64,000 bases of DNA, from positions 62,001 through 126,000 of the forward strand of contig NZ_CP076855.1 in NCBI RefSeq assembly GCF_018987265.1, written 5' to 3'. The DNA comes from Rhizobium sp. WYJ-E13 (GTDB lineage Bacteria; Pseudomonadota; Alphaproteobacteria; Rhizobiales; Rhizobiaceae). A model generated the notes under the pieces. The model ran no database searches. It was not told the DNA's origin and saw only the letters and a list, made by a program, of their open reading frames with translations. Below are positions 42,826 to 51,325 of this stretch, in pieces (position 1 is the stretch's first letter; every line of letters begins with the position of its first letter). Position numbers and translations under genes: made by a program.

Positions 42826-44099
42826 TCGCTCGCTCGTAGCCAATCTGTGTCGTCGCGCCGCATCCCAGGCAAGATAGCGCCGAGGGCGCCTCGGAAAACC
42901 AGTTCTGTGCCGAACAGCTCACACCGAAGCGCAAGCCCATCAAGGATGCGATGGGCCGCCTCACCCGGCGCAGGCACCGGAAAGGGAAGGCGGGTGCATT
43001 GCGGATTCTCCAAGGCGTCGATACCGCCGACGATGATCGGCGTCAGATCGATTCCCAGAAGTTCGAAGTTGGTGTCGAAAGCACAAGATGCGATGACGCT
43101 TTCCCAGACCGCGCGCGGCGACCATTCCTTCTCGTCATCGTCGGTATGGAATATGAAATTCCCAAGACCATAGAAAATCGGCGCACGACGATAGATCTCG
43201 ATGCCTTGAAGAACCGGTGCCCCATGGCTTACGAACATGCGCGCTCCTGCGTCGATGCAATGGTGCGCGAAGTCGCGGACCCATTCCGGGGCTTCATGCC
43301 AATCGGGTTCCCAGTGGTGGTGGTGAAGGTATGCAATCACGAAGCTTTCACTGGCAGCAGCTTTCCTGATTGCGTCCAGTTGAATGTCCGCGCTTCGGGC
43401 TTCAACCAAAATCTTCTTTGCGGTCCGATCCGAGCGCCTGAACACCGTTCCGTAGAAATCGAGTTCGTGCGTGCCATTGAGGACCGGCACGTCGTTTGGC
43501 TGGGCGTAGTTCGCGCGCTCGAGCGCTGTGCTTTTTAAGCTCCTCTGCAGTTCCTGCAGCCGATCGAAGGCGGGCATCTCCAGCTCGAAGATCCTCGATA
43601 CATCGAGACGGTTCACGCCAGGTCGCTGAGGTCGGGCATTCCCGTCGTCATCCGCGTACATGAAAGCAGGCCCGGGACCGGCGTCCATTGCGCTCAGGCC
43701 AACCTTCCAACGTCCCAAATGTTTTTCGCCGACCCGTGCAGCATCGCGCCTGTTCAGACCGACTCCGGCATACAGAAAATCTTCTGCGGCTGCTTCCTCC
43801 ATCGTGGACAAAACCCCTGATGGCCCGAGGTCAAAGGCATGGTTGTTCGCCAGCGAAAGTGCGTTAAAGCCCACGTGTTTGAGCGCGGCCATGACCGACG
43901 GCGGCGCACATCCGAAGTAGGTTCCTTTGAGCGGCCAACCGCCATGCGGGCCATAGATGGTGGACTCGAAGTTCGTGAAGGCAATGTCAGCAGCTTGGAT
44001 GAGCCTGATTACTTCTTGGAAGCGATCGTCCAAAACATCGCGAAGGTCATGGCGAATGAGCGACTGGCCGGTCACAGCCACCGTAAGAGTAGAAGCCAT
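42822..44099 (-). CDS. CapA/PgsA-family metallophosphatase-like protein
   Basis: 425 aa. Conserved parts of the CapA family: VAVTGQSLI start, FTNFESTI, LSLANNHAFDLG, YLHHHHWEPDWH, FVSHGAPVLQG and IFYGLGNFIF. These Asp/Asn/His residues form the two-metal site of a calcineurin-like fold. CapA proteins take part in poly-gamma-glutamate capsule formation, but many homologues occur alone with unknown substrates. There is no signal peptide, so this one is probably cytoplasmic. It lies 70 bases downstream of the solute-binding protein gene and may be cotranscribed with the importer. Confidence 0.8.
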   Translation of the reverse strand: MASTLTVAVTGQSLIRHDLRDVLDDRFQEVIRLIQAADIAFTNFESTIYGPHGGWPLKGTYFGCAPPSVMAALKHVGFNALSLANNHAFDLGPSGVLSTMEEAAAEDFLYAGVGLNRRDAARVGEKHLGRWKVGLSAMDAGPGPAFMYADDDGNARPQRPGVNRLDVSRIFELEMPAFDRLQELQRSLKSTALERANYAQPNDVPVLNGTHELDFYGTVFRRSDRTAKKILVEARSADIQLDAIRKAAASESFVIAYLHHHHWEPDWHEAPEWVRDFAHHCIDAGARMFVSHGAPVLQGIEIYRRAPIFYGLGNFIFHTDDDEKEWSPRAVWESVIASCAFDTNFELLGIDLTPIIVGGIDALENPQCTRLPFPVPAPGEAAHRILDGLALRCELFGTELVFRGALGAILPGMRRDDTDWLRASD

Positions 44100-44169
44100 T
44101 TTTGATCCTGTCAGATTTACTGGTTCGGACGCAGGCCCGAGTGGCCTGCGATCCTTCAGATGTGAACCT

Positions 44170-45018
44170 TCAGTTTGCTGCCGATGGCGACACGTCGATG
44201 CCGAACCAGTGGAGGCTCAGCTTTTTGAGCGTGCCGTCATTTGTTGCGGCTTTAATGGCTTCGTCGAATGCCGCAACGAGGCTTTGGTCATTCTGGCGGA
44301 TGCCGACGCCGACCCCCGGTCCCCACGGCCCACCCGAAAGCGCCGGTCCGTAGAAGGCGGCGATTTCCCCATCCTTGCTGTCGAGAAATGTTTTCCAGGT
44401 GAAGTAATCGGCAAGGCCGCCATCGATTCTGCCGGCGTTGAGATCAAGGTGCATGTTGTCCTGTGAATCGTAGCTTCTGATCGTCGCGACGGAACCGAAC
44501 AATTCCGTCAGCACGACCTCCGAATTGGAAGATCTCAAAACGCCGAGCGTCTTGCCTGACAGCGCGGTCTTCAGCTGATCCAGAGTCCGTTGTTCGGGCG
44601 CGTCGATTGTCGTCAGATCGAGCTTCTGGGAGGTTTCGGTCGGGGGAAGATTGAGGTCCTTTCGGACAACGAGCTGATTGAAGCCGCCGGCGTAGGGTTG
44701 AGAAAACGAGACCGACTTCTTCCGCTTCTCGGTGATCGCCATGCCCGACATGATGGCGTCGAATTTGCCGACGGTGAGGGCGGGAATGATGCCGTCCCAG
44801 TCCTGGGGTACAAAGCGGCATTCGATGTTCATCCGCCGGCAAAGTTCGCGACCGACGTCCACATCAAATCCGACGAGAGCGCCGGATCCATCGATTGAAT
44901 TCCATGGCGGCGACGCGCCCTCCGACGCGATCGTGATGGACGTTCGATCCTGTCCGGCTGACGGCATATAACTCGTGGCCACGCAAATGGCGGCCACCAA
45001 GAATGCTGCTTTTTTCAT
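44170..45018 (-). CDS. Periplasmic solute-binding protein of a polar amino-acid/opine ABC importer
   Basis: 282 aa from ATG 45018 with AAAGG upstream; a much longer frame extends into the permease gene and is rejected. Signal peptide about 1-25. The bacterial extracellular family 3 pattern is present: GFDVDVGRELCRRMNI, FDAIMSGMAITEKR, SFSQPYAGG. The protein binds the ligand (lysine/arginine/ornithine/opine-type in this family) and hands it to the two permeases upstream. Confidence 0.88.
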   Translation of the reverse strand: MKKAAFLVAAICVATSYMPSAGQDRTSITIASEGASPPWNSIDGSGALVGFDVDVGRELCRRMNIECRFVPQDWDGIIPALTVGKFDAIMSGMAITEKRKKSVSFSQPYAGGFNQLVVRKDLNLPPTETSQKLDLTTIDAPEQRTLDQLKTALSGKTLGVLRSSNSEVVLTELFGSVATIRSYDSQDNMHLDLNAGRIDGGLADYFTWKTFLDSKDGEIAAFYGPALSGGPWGPGVGVGIRQNDQSLVAAFDEAIKAATNDGTLKKLSLHWFGIDVSPSAAN

Positions 45019-45032
45019 TTCTATTCGCCTTT

Positions 45033-45812
45033 CTAAGTGTGGTTTGAATGGTTCATCGCGGTCGATCTGTGGACTGGGAGATCGACCGGGGCGTAAGCGA
45101 TGCTCGATGCAACAGCAGCACCGGTGCCGGCGGGCGCACTTTGCCGGTTCCACCGTCTTTCGAGGCGGGCAGACAGATTGGCGATGGCGTAGGTGAGGGC
45201 GAGATAGAGCGCGCCGGCCACCAGAAAGACCTCGTAAGGAGCGAAGGTCGCCGAAACGAGCTTGCGTGCCAGCCCGGTGATCTCGAGCAGTGTTATCGTG
45301 CTGGCAAGCGAACTCCCTTTCAGCATTCCGATCATTTCGTTCGTATAGGCGGGCAGGCTGATACGCATCATCAACGGAAACGTGATCAGTCCGAAGGTCT
45401 GCCTGCGAGACAGCCCCAGTGATTTCCCGGCTTCGATGAGGCCGCACGGGATGGCCTGGATCCCGCCACGAAATACTTCGGTGGTGTGGGCCGTGCTGTT
45501 GAGGGTGAACGCCACCAGGGCACACCAAACCGGCTCCCGCAGGATTGGCCACAGGAAACTTTGCCGGATGAGCGGGATCTGTCCGACGCCATAATAAATG
45601 ATGAAGAGTTGGACGAGGAGCGGCGTGCCCCGGAAAACATAGGTATAGACCAGCACCGCTGTCGACATAGCCCGATTGGGGGCGGCACGCAGCACGGCTA
45701 GCGGCACGGAGATGAAAAAGCTCAGGAGGAGAGAACTTGCCGTAAGGCCTATTGTGAGGACCAGTCCCATCGGGAGCGTCGTCAAGGCTTCAACAACCAC
45801 GGAGCCGTTCAT
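45033..45812 (-). CDS. ABC transporter permease, HisM/OccM type
   Basis: 259 aa with about five membrane helices. The permease EAA loop reads IEAGKSLGLSRRQTF and the N-terminal part has VFRGTPLLVQLFIIYYG, a hallmark of polar amino-acid/opine permeases. It starts 3 bases after the stop of the partner permease. The C-terminal tail is unusually long and ends in HSNHT. Confidence 0.88.
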   Translation of the reverse strand: MNGSVVVEALTTLPMGLVLTIGLTASSLLLSFFISVPLAVLRAAPNRAMSTAVLVYTYVFRGTPLLVQLFIIYYGVGQIPLIRQSFLWPILREPVWCALVAFTLNSTAHTTEVFRGGIQAIPCGLIEAGKSLGLSRRQTFGLITFPLMMRISLPAYTNEMIGMLKGSSLASTITLLEITGLARKLVSATFAPYEVFLVAGALYLALTYAIANLSARLERRWNRQSAPAGTGAAVASSIAYAPVDLPVHRSTAMNHSNHT

Positions 45813-45815
45813 CGC

Positions 45816-46496
45816 TCATCGACCTCCATATGGAATGGCAAGGCGCCGCTCGATGATGCGGAAGAAGACCAACGCGATGCTCGTAAGCCCGAGGTAGATG
45901 GCTGATGCCGCCAGATAGAAGGAGAGCGGTTGGCGCATGGAGCCTGCCCCGATATAGGCAACGCGCATCACGTCCGTCAGGCCGACAACCGAAATCAACG
46001 CCGTGTCTTTGATCAATGAAATGCAGAGATTTCCGTACGCGGGCAGGGCAGGTGGGACCATCTGCGGAATGATCACGAAAACCCATGATTGCCAACGAGC
46101 GAGCCCCAGGGACTTCGCCGCTTCCACCTGTCCGACTGGAACAGCCTTTATGGCCCCACGGAAGATCTCGGCGGCATAGCCACCGAAGACGAGGGTCAAT
46201 GCGATCACTCCGGCAGCAAAGGCGTTTATCTCAACATATTGCCCCGAGAGTGCACTCAGGGCCGCCGTGCCCCCGAAATAGGCGATCAGGATGATCAGCA
46301 ACTCCGGCACGCCGCGGACCGTATTGGTATAAGCCGTGGCGATACGCGAGCCTCTCGCATCCTGTGACACGTTTATGATTGCTACAGTTAGCCCAGCTAT
46401 GGTTCCAAGAACAACGCTGCAAAAGAATATAGATATCGTGTTCAGCGTGCCGTATATGAACTGACGGTAGAATTCATAGAGATTTGAATCGAACAT
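45816..46496 (-). CDS. ABC transporter permease, HisQ/OccQ type
   Basis: 226 aa with five membrane helices, the RGVPELLIILIAYFGG motif and the EAA loop VEAAKSLGLARWQSW. First gene of the importer operon (permease, permease, binding protein). It is divergent from a LysR regulator, as in octopine and nopaline uptake loci. No ATP-binding subunit gene follows in the operon or elsewhere in the window. Confidence 0.88.
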   Translation of the reverse strand: MFDSNLYEFYRQFIYGTLNTISIFFCSVVLGTIAGLTVAIINVSQDARGSRIATAYTNTVRGVPELLIILIAYFGGTAALSALSGQYVEINAFAAGVIALTLVFGGYAAEIFRGAIKAVPVGQVEAAKSLGLARWQSWVFVIIPQMVPPALPAYGNLCISLIKDTALISVVGLTDVMRVAYIGAGSMRQPLSFYLAASAIYLGLTSIALVFFRIIERRLAIPYGGR

Positions 46497-46695
46497 AGTC
46501 GCCCTATAAGGTTCGAAGGTACGCGGACCGAATTATATAGTCCGATATAATAGTTGTTTTATAACCCCAGGATGCATTTATATACGCTGATAACCGCAAG
46601 TTAATTCGTCGATAATTCAAAAATATACTTGATCGATGGCGGGTCAATTTATAAGAAAGAAAAAATCGTAATAGGCTCAGCTTATAGTCCCGGCT
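46497..46695. promoter_or_regulatory. AT-rich divergent promoter with candidate LysR operators
   Basis: About 200 AT-rich bases between the permease and lysR starts. Inverted repeats: TTATAT-N6-ATATAA (46534-46551) and TAAC-CGCAA-GTTA (46591-46603). LysR regulators bind interrupted palindromes in such spacers, so the first is the better operator candidate. Confidence 0.45.
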
Positions 46696-47652
46696 GTGCC
46701 CGATAACGCAGACGGTGAAATGATCATCAGTGCATCAAACGCCACGATCCGGCAGCTGCAGATTCTGCGCGAGGTATTGCGGAGCGGCTCCGAGCGTCAG
46801 GCAGCCCGGGCTCTGTGCATCAGCCAGCCGGCTGTCAGCCAGAATGTGAAACAGCTGGAAGCCGCGATCGGTCTCATCCTGTTTAAGCGCGAGACCAATC
46901 GCCTCGTGCCGACAGACGCGGCGTGGGAACTCCTGCAGAGCATTGAGCTTGCTTTCGCCGGATTTGACCAGATCGGTAAGTCCATCGCCTTCCTGAAGAA
47001 CAACGACACGCGTGTCGTTAGCATCGCTGCGCCAGGGGTTTTTTCATTGAAGCTTATCCCGGAGGCGGTCCGGAGGATACGCGAACTCAACGGGTCATAT
47101 TCTATAAAGCTGAGAACGGGCAGTTATCAGGAAATCTGCGACCACATCCTTCATGGCAGGGCCGACATTGGAATTTCGCGGCTGCCGTTGGATGACAGGA
47201 TATTCGAGTGGAGGCCGGTCGGCAGCGCTGTCAACGTGTGCCTGTTTCCAAGGGAGCATCGGTTTTCCGAAAAAGAGGTCGTTACGCCTGAAGATCTTGT
47301 CGGGGAGGCACTGGTTGATATCGACCCGCAATATGCCGCTCACCAGATGAACGTGAACGCTTTGCGATACATGGGCGTTCAGCCCGATATTGCCGTGGAG
47401 TATGATGCGCATGGACACGACGCCGGCTTTGTCGCGGCAGGCGTGGGAGTGTCGATTACAAACGAAATCCTTGCGAGGGAATATGAAAGCTTCGGGCTTG
47501 GCTGTCGGCGGTTTGAGCCAGGAGCCACCTATCACTACGTCGTTTTCTGGCAGAAGGATCGGGCGCTAACGGGAGGGCAGAAGCTAGTGATGGAGCAGCT
47601 TGTGTCTGCGTTTCGCGGGTCAGAACGGCTTAGTTCCGCAGTTGTTGTATAG
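46696..47652 (+). CDS. LysR-family regulator of the divergent importer
   Basis: 318 aa from GTG 46696, or 310 aa from ATG 46720. N-terminal winged helix (QILREVLRSGSERQAARALCISQPAVSQNVKQLEAAIG), then a periplasmic-binding-protein-like effector domain starting at VVSIAAPGVFSLKLIPE. The divergent placement next to an opine-type importer resembles OccR/NocR, which activate in response to the opine. The exact inducer cannot be inferred. Confidence 0.88.
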   Translation: MPDNADGEMIISASNATIRQLQILREVLRSGSERQAARALCISQPAVSQNVKQLEAAIGLILFKRETNRLVPTDAAWELLQSIELAFAGFDQIGKSIAFLKNNDTRVVSIAAPGVFSLKLIPEAVRRIRELNGSYSIKLRTGSYQEICDHILHGRADIGISRLPLDDRIFEWRPVGSAVNVCLFPREHRFSEKEVVTPEDLVGEALVDIDPQYAAHQMNVNALRYMGVQPDIAVEYDAHGHDAGFVAAGVGVSITNEILAREYESFGLGCRRFEPGATYHYVVFWQKDRALTGGQKLVMEQLVSAFRGSERLSSAVVV

Positions 47653-48124
47653 GCCTGTGGATTAGAAGAGCGAATTCACCGAAAGATCGCGATCCCAAGG
47701 CGCTCATCCGACCCATCAAAATCATAGGTTTGCTCCTATTCAAGTCGAACGGCTCACAGTGGCCGATCGGATATTCTGACGTGGGCAGTTTTGCAGGACG
47801 ATCCGCAGCTGAGGCCGGATGCGAGTTCGGAGACGGCGTCATCTCGCGTGAAGGAGCGTGGCTTAAGGACGAGACCTTCGTTCGTTTGACCGAAATGGTT
47901 GATCTGCTAAACTTCAGGATCGGCAAACGCTTCTTCGGACCTAGATGTGCTCGCCAAGGGAGCGGGAGATACAGCGTCAGCTTTTTCCGGTTATGGGCAG
48001 TTGGTAGATCAGTACTGGGGCAGCACAACAATCTAAATACGCAGTATGCAATTTATAGTTGTAAATCGCATAACATGTATTATGGAACTAGAGGAGCCGG
48101 GTTATCCCGGTCTTCTTTTTTGTC
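47653..48124. other. Intergenic region with a possible gene remnant and an orphan hairpin
   Basis: About 470 bases. A plus frame (47730-48131) encodes about 130 residues without known motifs and with rare-codon-rich ending; I do not support it as a gene. The end contains a terminator-like hairpin at 48097. Confidence 0.4.
48097..48121 (+). terminator. Rho-independent terminator-like hairpin
   Basis: CCGGG-TTAT-CCCGG (48097-48110) is followed by TCTTCTTTTTT. This is the clearest terminator shape in the window. The nearest gene ending before it on the plus strand is the lysR gene, 445 bases upstream, so it may end an unannotated RNA or a lost gene. Confidence 0.55.
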
Positions 48125-48733
48125 ATGTTAGCGATCTTTTTGCTGCGCCGCATCGACGCGCGGCTTTGCATCATGATGGGACTCACCGCGATTGCCGTTG
48201 GGGCCTTCCTGGGGTCACATGTGACTGCGGCTTGGGGGCCATGGAATTTTTTGCCGGTCGTTCTGTTGCAGACTGCTGGCCAGTCGTTCGCATTCCTTGC
48301 TACTATTGTCTACTCCATAGCAAATTCCGATCCGAAACGCTCGACTGCTGTCTCAGCCTATATCCAGGTCATCCGGCTCGGAAGTGCTGAGCTTGCTCAG
48401 AGCCTTATGAATACATGGCTTCGACAGCGCGAGCAGTATAATTCTAACATCTTGACCGGTCTAATCTCCAACTCCTCGGAGGCGCTCCACCAGCAAACAA
48501 ACAAACTTCAAGAAGTGTTCGGCGCGAGCCATCGCGGCAACCTTGATGCTCTGGCCGCAATCGCGGCTAGAGTACGCGCCCAGGCGACGGTACTAGCCTA
48601 CTCTGACATCTTCATCTTATCACTGTGTTTCGCTTTGGCGGCTCTTTGCTTGCTGGCGTTCCTAGGATCCATGCCCTTTGGCCCGTTGCATCCTCGGTTT
48701 GCCAAAAACCCGCGTCCAACCGTGACCGATTGA
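48125..48733 (+). pseudogene. C-terminal fragment of a DHA2/EmrB-type MFS drug transporter
   Basis: 202 residues that begin abruptly inside a membrane helix and hold the last third of a 14-helix transporter. Segments: helices around LTAIAVGAFLGSHV, FLPVVLLQTAGQSFAFLATIVY, a long periplasmic loop with NTWLRQREQYNSNILTGLI, and a final helix FALAALCLLAFLGS. Full proteins are about 500 aa. The N-terminal two thirds are absent and unrelated sequence with a terminator-like hairpin lies directly ahead, so this is a truncated remnant. Confidence 0.7.
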
Positions 48734-49483
48734 TCGTTGTGATCCCGGCCAAGGATGTGTCTGGGATGTCCTCGCCCCGGCCCTGGGGCGTGGTTAATCG
48801 AAAGGATCCAAAATGTTATCGCTGCAGCTTGAAGCTTGAGCTTGTAACTTGACGCCGAGTTTGTATTTCGTCCCTAAGACCACGTAATAACTGTCGCTGT
48901 TTTTTACCCGACGGCCCTGCAGACACACTGTGCCAGGGTGGTGGTTTACACAGGGACGCCCAAGTTGGGTAGGTTCGAGGCGACGGTGCGACCCGCTACG
49001 ACATCTTCTTCAATCCCAACGAGACCGAAGCAACCGTCAACGAAGAATTCCTGGATCCTGCGGCGCGACTGGAGCATCTGGCAAATATCGGCGAAAATGC
49101 AGCCTGAATGCTCGCGACCGTCGACAGCAAGCGGAGGTCTAGTCTCAATCGGGCTCCCGCAGCTGCGGGGATCAAAATTGGATGATACATAGTTATGGCT
49201 GCAGGGGTTTAGCCATGGACTCTCCAAGAGCATTAACCAAACTTCAATCGCCTGCTCGGCTTAGACATTTCGAAACAAATGAGCCGATAAAGCGTGGAGA
49301 CGAAACATAGGGCTCCCACTCGACGCGCCAACGGCCTTACTATGATGTGATATGTGTAACATCTTCGGTTGATTCTGAAACAGTGCCGTAACGAAACCCT
49401 GCGAATGGAACGGCAGGTGCCATCGATGGACATCGGAGAAAGTCTGAAGATCAGGCTTTCATTTTCCAATCCAAGTTCAGCCA
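48734..49483. other. Decayed region between gene remnants
   Basis: About 750 bases with no intact gene. It holds one small recognisable remnant (48973-49107, listed separately) and otherwise short frames on both strands. The mix of degraded fragments suggests old insertions and deletions. Confidence 0.5.
48973..49107 (+). pseudogene. Possible remnant of an antibiotic-biosynthesis-monooxygenase (ABM) domain protein
   Basis: A 44-codon frame between stops reads TRYDIFFNPNETEATVNEEF then DPAARLEHLANIGENAA. The pattern of a YxxFxNxxExxVxE strand followed by a LEHLANIG helix resembles small ABM-fold proteins. There is no start codon and both ends are missing. Confidence 0.35.
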
Positions 49484-49801
49484 GTGTCTATGAAACGACG
49501 TTCGCCAAATCCCTACGTTCTTCGGCTTGTCGCCCGTGATGGCCGCTTGGTTGATTCAGAAAAGAACTTAACAGCCGCAGGTACCAGTGACCCGAGCTCG
49601 GTGACAAGTCACTTCGATCAACAAGACCATCCGGCCGATAGCCTAAGCAATCGGATGTTGTCAGCTCCCACTTTAATCGACGTCGCGTGTGCCTTCTGGG
49701 CTCTCGGCATAATTTTGGCTTTCGGTTGCGGCTATACTCTTGTTATCTCTGGGCTATTGCCACGCCTATGGTACGGACTTCTGCGTTATCTTGAGAATTG
49801 A
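49484..49801 (+). CDS. Hypothetical small membrane protein
   Basis: 105 aa with a polar N-terminal half and one or two hydrophobic helices at the end (LIDVACAFWALGIILAFGCGYTLVISGLL). No ribosome-binding site of note and no family recognised. Located in a decayed region, so it could be chance; the good membrane segment keeps it as a weak candidate. Confidence 0.35.
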   Translation: MSMKRRSPNPYVLRLVARDGRLVDSEKNLTAAGTSDPSSVTSHFDQQDHPADSLSNRMLSAPTLIDVACAFWALGIILAFGCGYTLVISGLLPRLWYGLLRYLEN

Positions 49802-50168
49802 AGACAAACCCGTGCTCTCCTGTTAGTAAGCCCGCTTCGGTGAGTTTGGTGCCAGTTGGGCAAGCTGATTGCACCAGCCCGCGTTAGGAGTTCGTCCTCT
49901 TGTCCGATGGGCGCAGCGCTTCTTCAGTTCCGAAGGCCCAACAGAGAGCCCGTCGTTTAACCCCGGTCGTGTCGGAGATATCGGAGTGGAAGCGCGGCCT
50001 CGTCCCCTTCTTCTAAAAGACTCCACGGGCTAGCTTCCAGCACTTCTTCGACGTCAAATACAGGCTGTCGTACCATCTTTGATTATCGCCTGCTGCTACC
50101 TCGGTGCATGTCTATTGCGACATCGCTCTGGAGCAGAAAGGCTAACCCAGATTTTATGCTGAGCTGGC
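49802..50168. other. Non-coding spacer downstream of the bd oxidase operon
   Basis: About 370 bases. Only short overlapping frames without start sites were seen; nothing is supported. Confidence 0.4.
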
Positions 50169-50303
50169 TTAAGCCATCAGGCCCGCCCACAACATTAGAA
50201 GACGGAAGGCCGAGGCGACGACGGCTAATGCAAGTACCGACATGCACCAGATGAATAGCATCCAGCCAAAGCGTTTGATGGCAAGGGATAGGCGTGTGAC
50301 CAT
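50169..50303 (-). CDS. DUF2474-like small membrane protein of the bd oxidase
   Basis: 44 aa from ATG 50303, which overlaps the cioB stop (TGATG). One transmembrane helix follows a basic, Trp-containing start (RLSLAIKRFGWMLFIWCMSV). Short proteins of this type (CydX/DUF2474) are encoded right after the second bd oxidase subunit and stabilise the enzyme. The overlap and the typical RxGWxxxIW pattern support it although the gene is very short. Confidence 0.72.
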   Translation of the reverse strand: MVTRLSLAIKRFGWMLFIWCMSVLALAVVASAFRLLMLWAGLMA

Positions 50304-51313
50304 CAATGATACCCCTCGCCGGAAACCGGCTTTCCCCTGAAGACATAATAGGACCACGACGTGTATGCGAGGATGACGGGAATGATGAATAGCGTGCCGA
50401 CCAGGGCAAACCCCATGCTCTGCGGCGGCGATGCGGCTTGCCAGAGGGATAGCGAGGGCTGCACAACATTCGGCCACATGCTGATTGCCAGTCCTGTATA
50501 ACCGACAAAAATCAAAAGTAGCGACAGCAGGAAGGGAGCGAGTTGCGACTTCGTCCGCCTCAACGCTAAGAGTTGCAGCCAGACAACCGCGACGACCAGC
50601 AGAGGCACTGGCGCAAAGATAAAGAGGTTGGGGAGGCTAAACCACCGTATTGCAACCGTCGAATGTACCAACGGCGTCCATATGCTGACGATCGCGATGA
50701 TAATAAACAAAGCGACCGACATCATGCGGGCAAAGGAACGCATACGGTACTGAAGGTCGTCCGTGGTCTTCAGGATCAGCCACGTGGAGCCAAGAAGAGC
50801 ATAGGTGAAGAGAAGAGCGAAACCCGTAAAGAGACTAAAGGGGGTGATGCAGTCGACAGCGGTGCCGACGAACGTGGTACCTTGCAGATCAAATCCGTTG
50901 ATAAAGGAGCCGAGGATAACACCTTGGGAGTAGGTCGCTACGTAAGACCCCCATGCAAACGCCTTGTCCCAGAACGGTTTTCGGGTCTCATCCGCCTTGA
51001 AGCGAAATTCAAATGATACACCCCTCCAAATTAGCCCGACCAACATAGACGCCAGCGGCAAATACAGTGCGCTGAGCAGCAGCCCGTAGGCGACGGGAAA
51101 GGCCGCAAATAATGCTGCCCCACCCAGCACCAGCCACGTCTCATTGCCATCCCAGACAGGCGCGACGGTGCTGACCATGATATCTTTGTGACGGCGATCT
51201 GCGATGAAGGGAAAGAGGATGCCGATACCTAGGTCGAAGCCATCCATGACAACATACATCATCACGCCGAACGCAATAATGATCCCCCAAATCAGGGGTA
51301 GATCAATGCCCAT
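50303..51313 (-). CDS. cioB: Cytochrome bd-type quinol oxidase subunit II (CioB/CydB)
   Basis: 336 aa with eight to nine membrane helices. The conserved start region GVMMYVVMDGFDLGIGILFPF and the motif TVAPVWDGNETWLVLGGAALFAAFPVAYG are diagnostic for CydB. It pairs with CioA, 12 bases upstream. The enzyme reduces oxygen with quinol without cyanide-sensitive haem-copper chemistry and serves at low oxygen or under respiratory inhibition. Confidence 0.95.
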   Translation of the reverse strand: MGIDLPLIWGIIIAFGVMMYVVMDGFDLGIGILFPFIADRRHKDIMVSTVAPVWDGNETWLVLGGAALFAAFPVAYGLLLSALYLPLASMLVGLIWRGVSFEFRFKADETRKPFWDKAFAWGSYVATYSQGVILGSFINGFDLQGTTFVGTAVDCITPFSLFTGFALLFTYALLGSTWLILKTTDDLQYRMRSFARMMSVALFIIIAIVSIWTPLVHSTVAIRWFSLPNLFIFAPVPLLVVAVVWLQLLALRRTKSQLAPFLLSLLLIFVGYTGLAISMWPNVVQPSLSLWQAASPPQSMGFALVGTLFIIPVILAYTSWSYYVFRGKPVSGEGYH

Positions 51314-51325
51314 GTGAGATCTCCT

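Noticed and set aside
45018..45552. Long N-terminal extension of the solute-binding protein frame
   Set aside because: It overlaps the permease gene in another frame and lacks similarity; the signal peptide at 45018 with a ribosome-binding site marks the true start.
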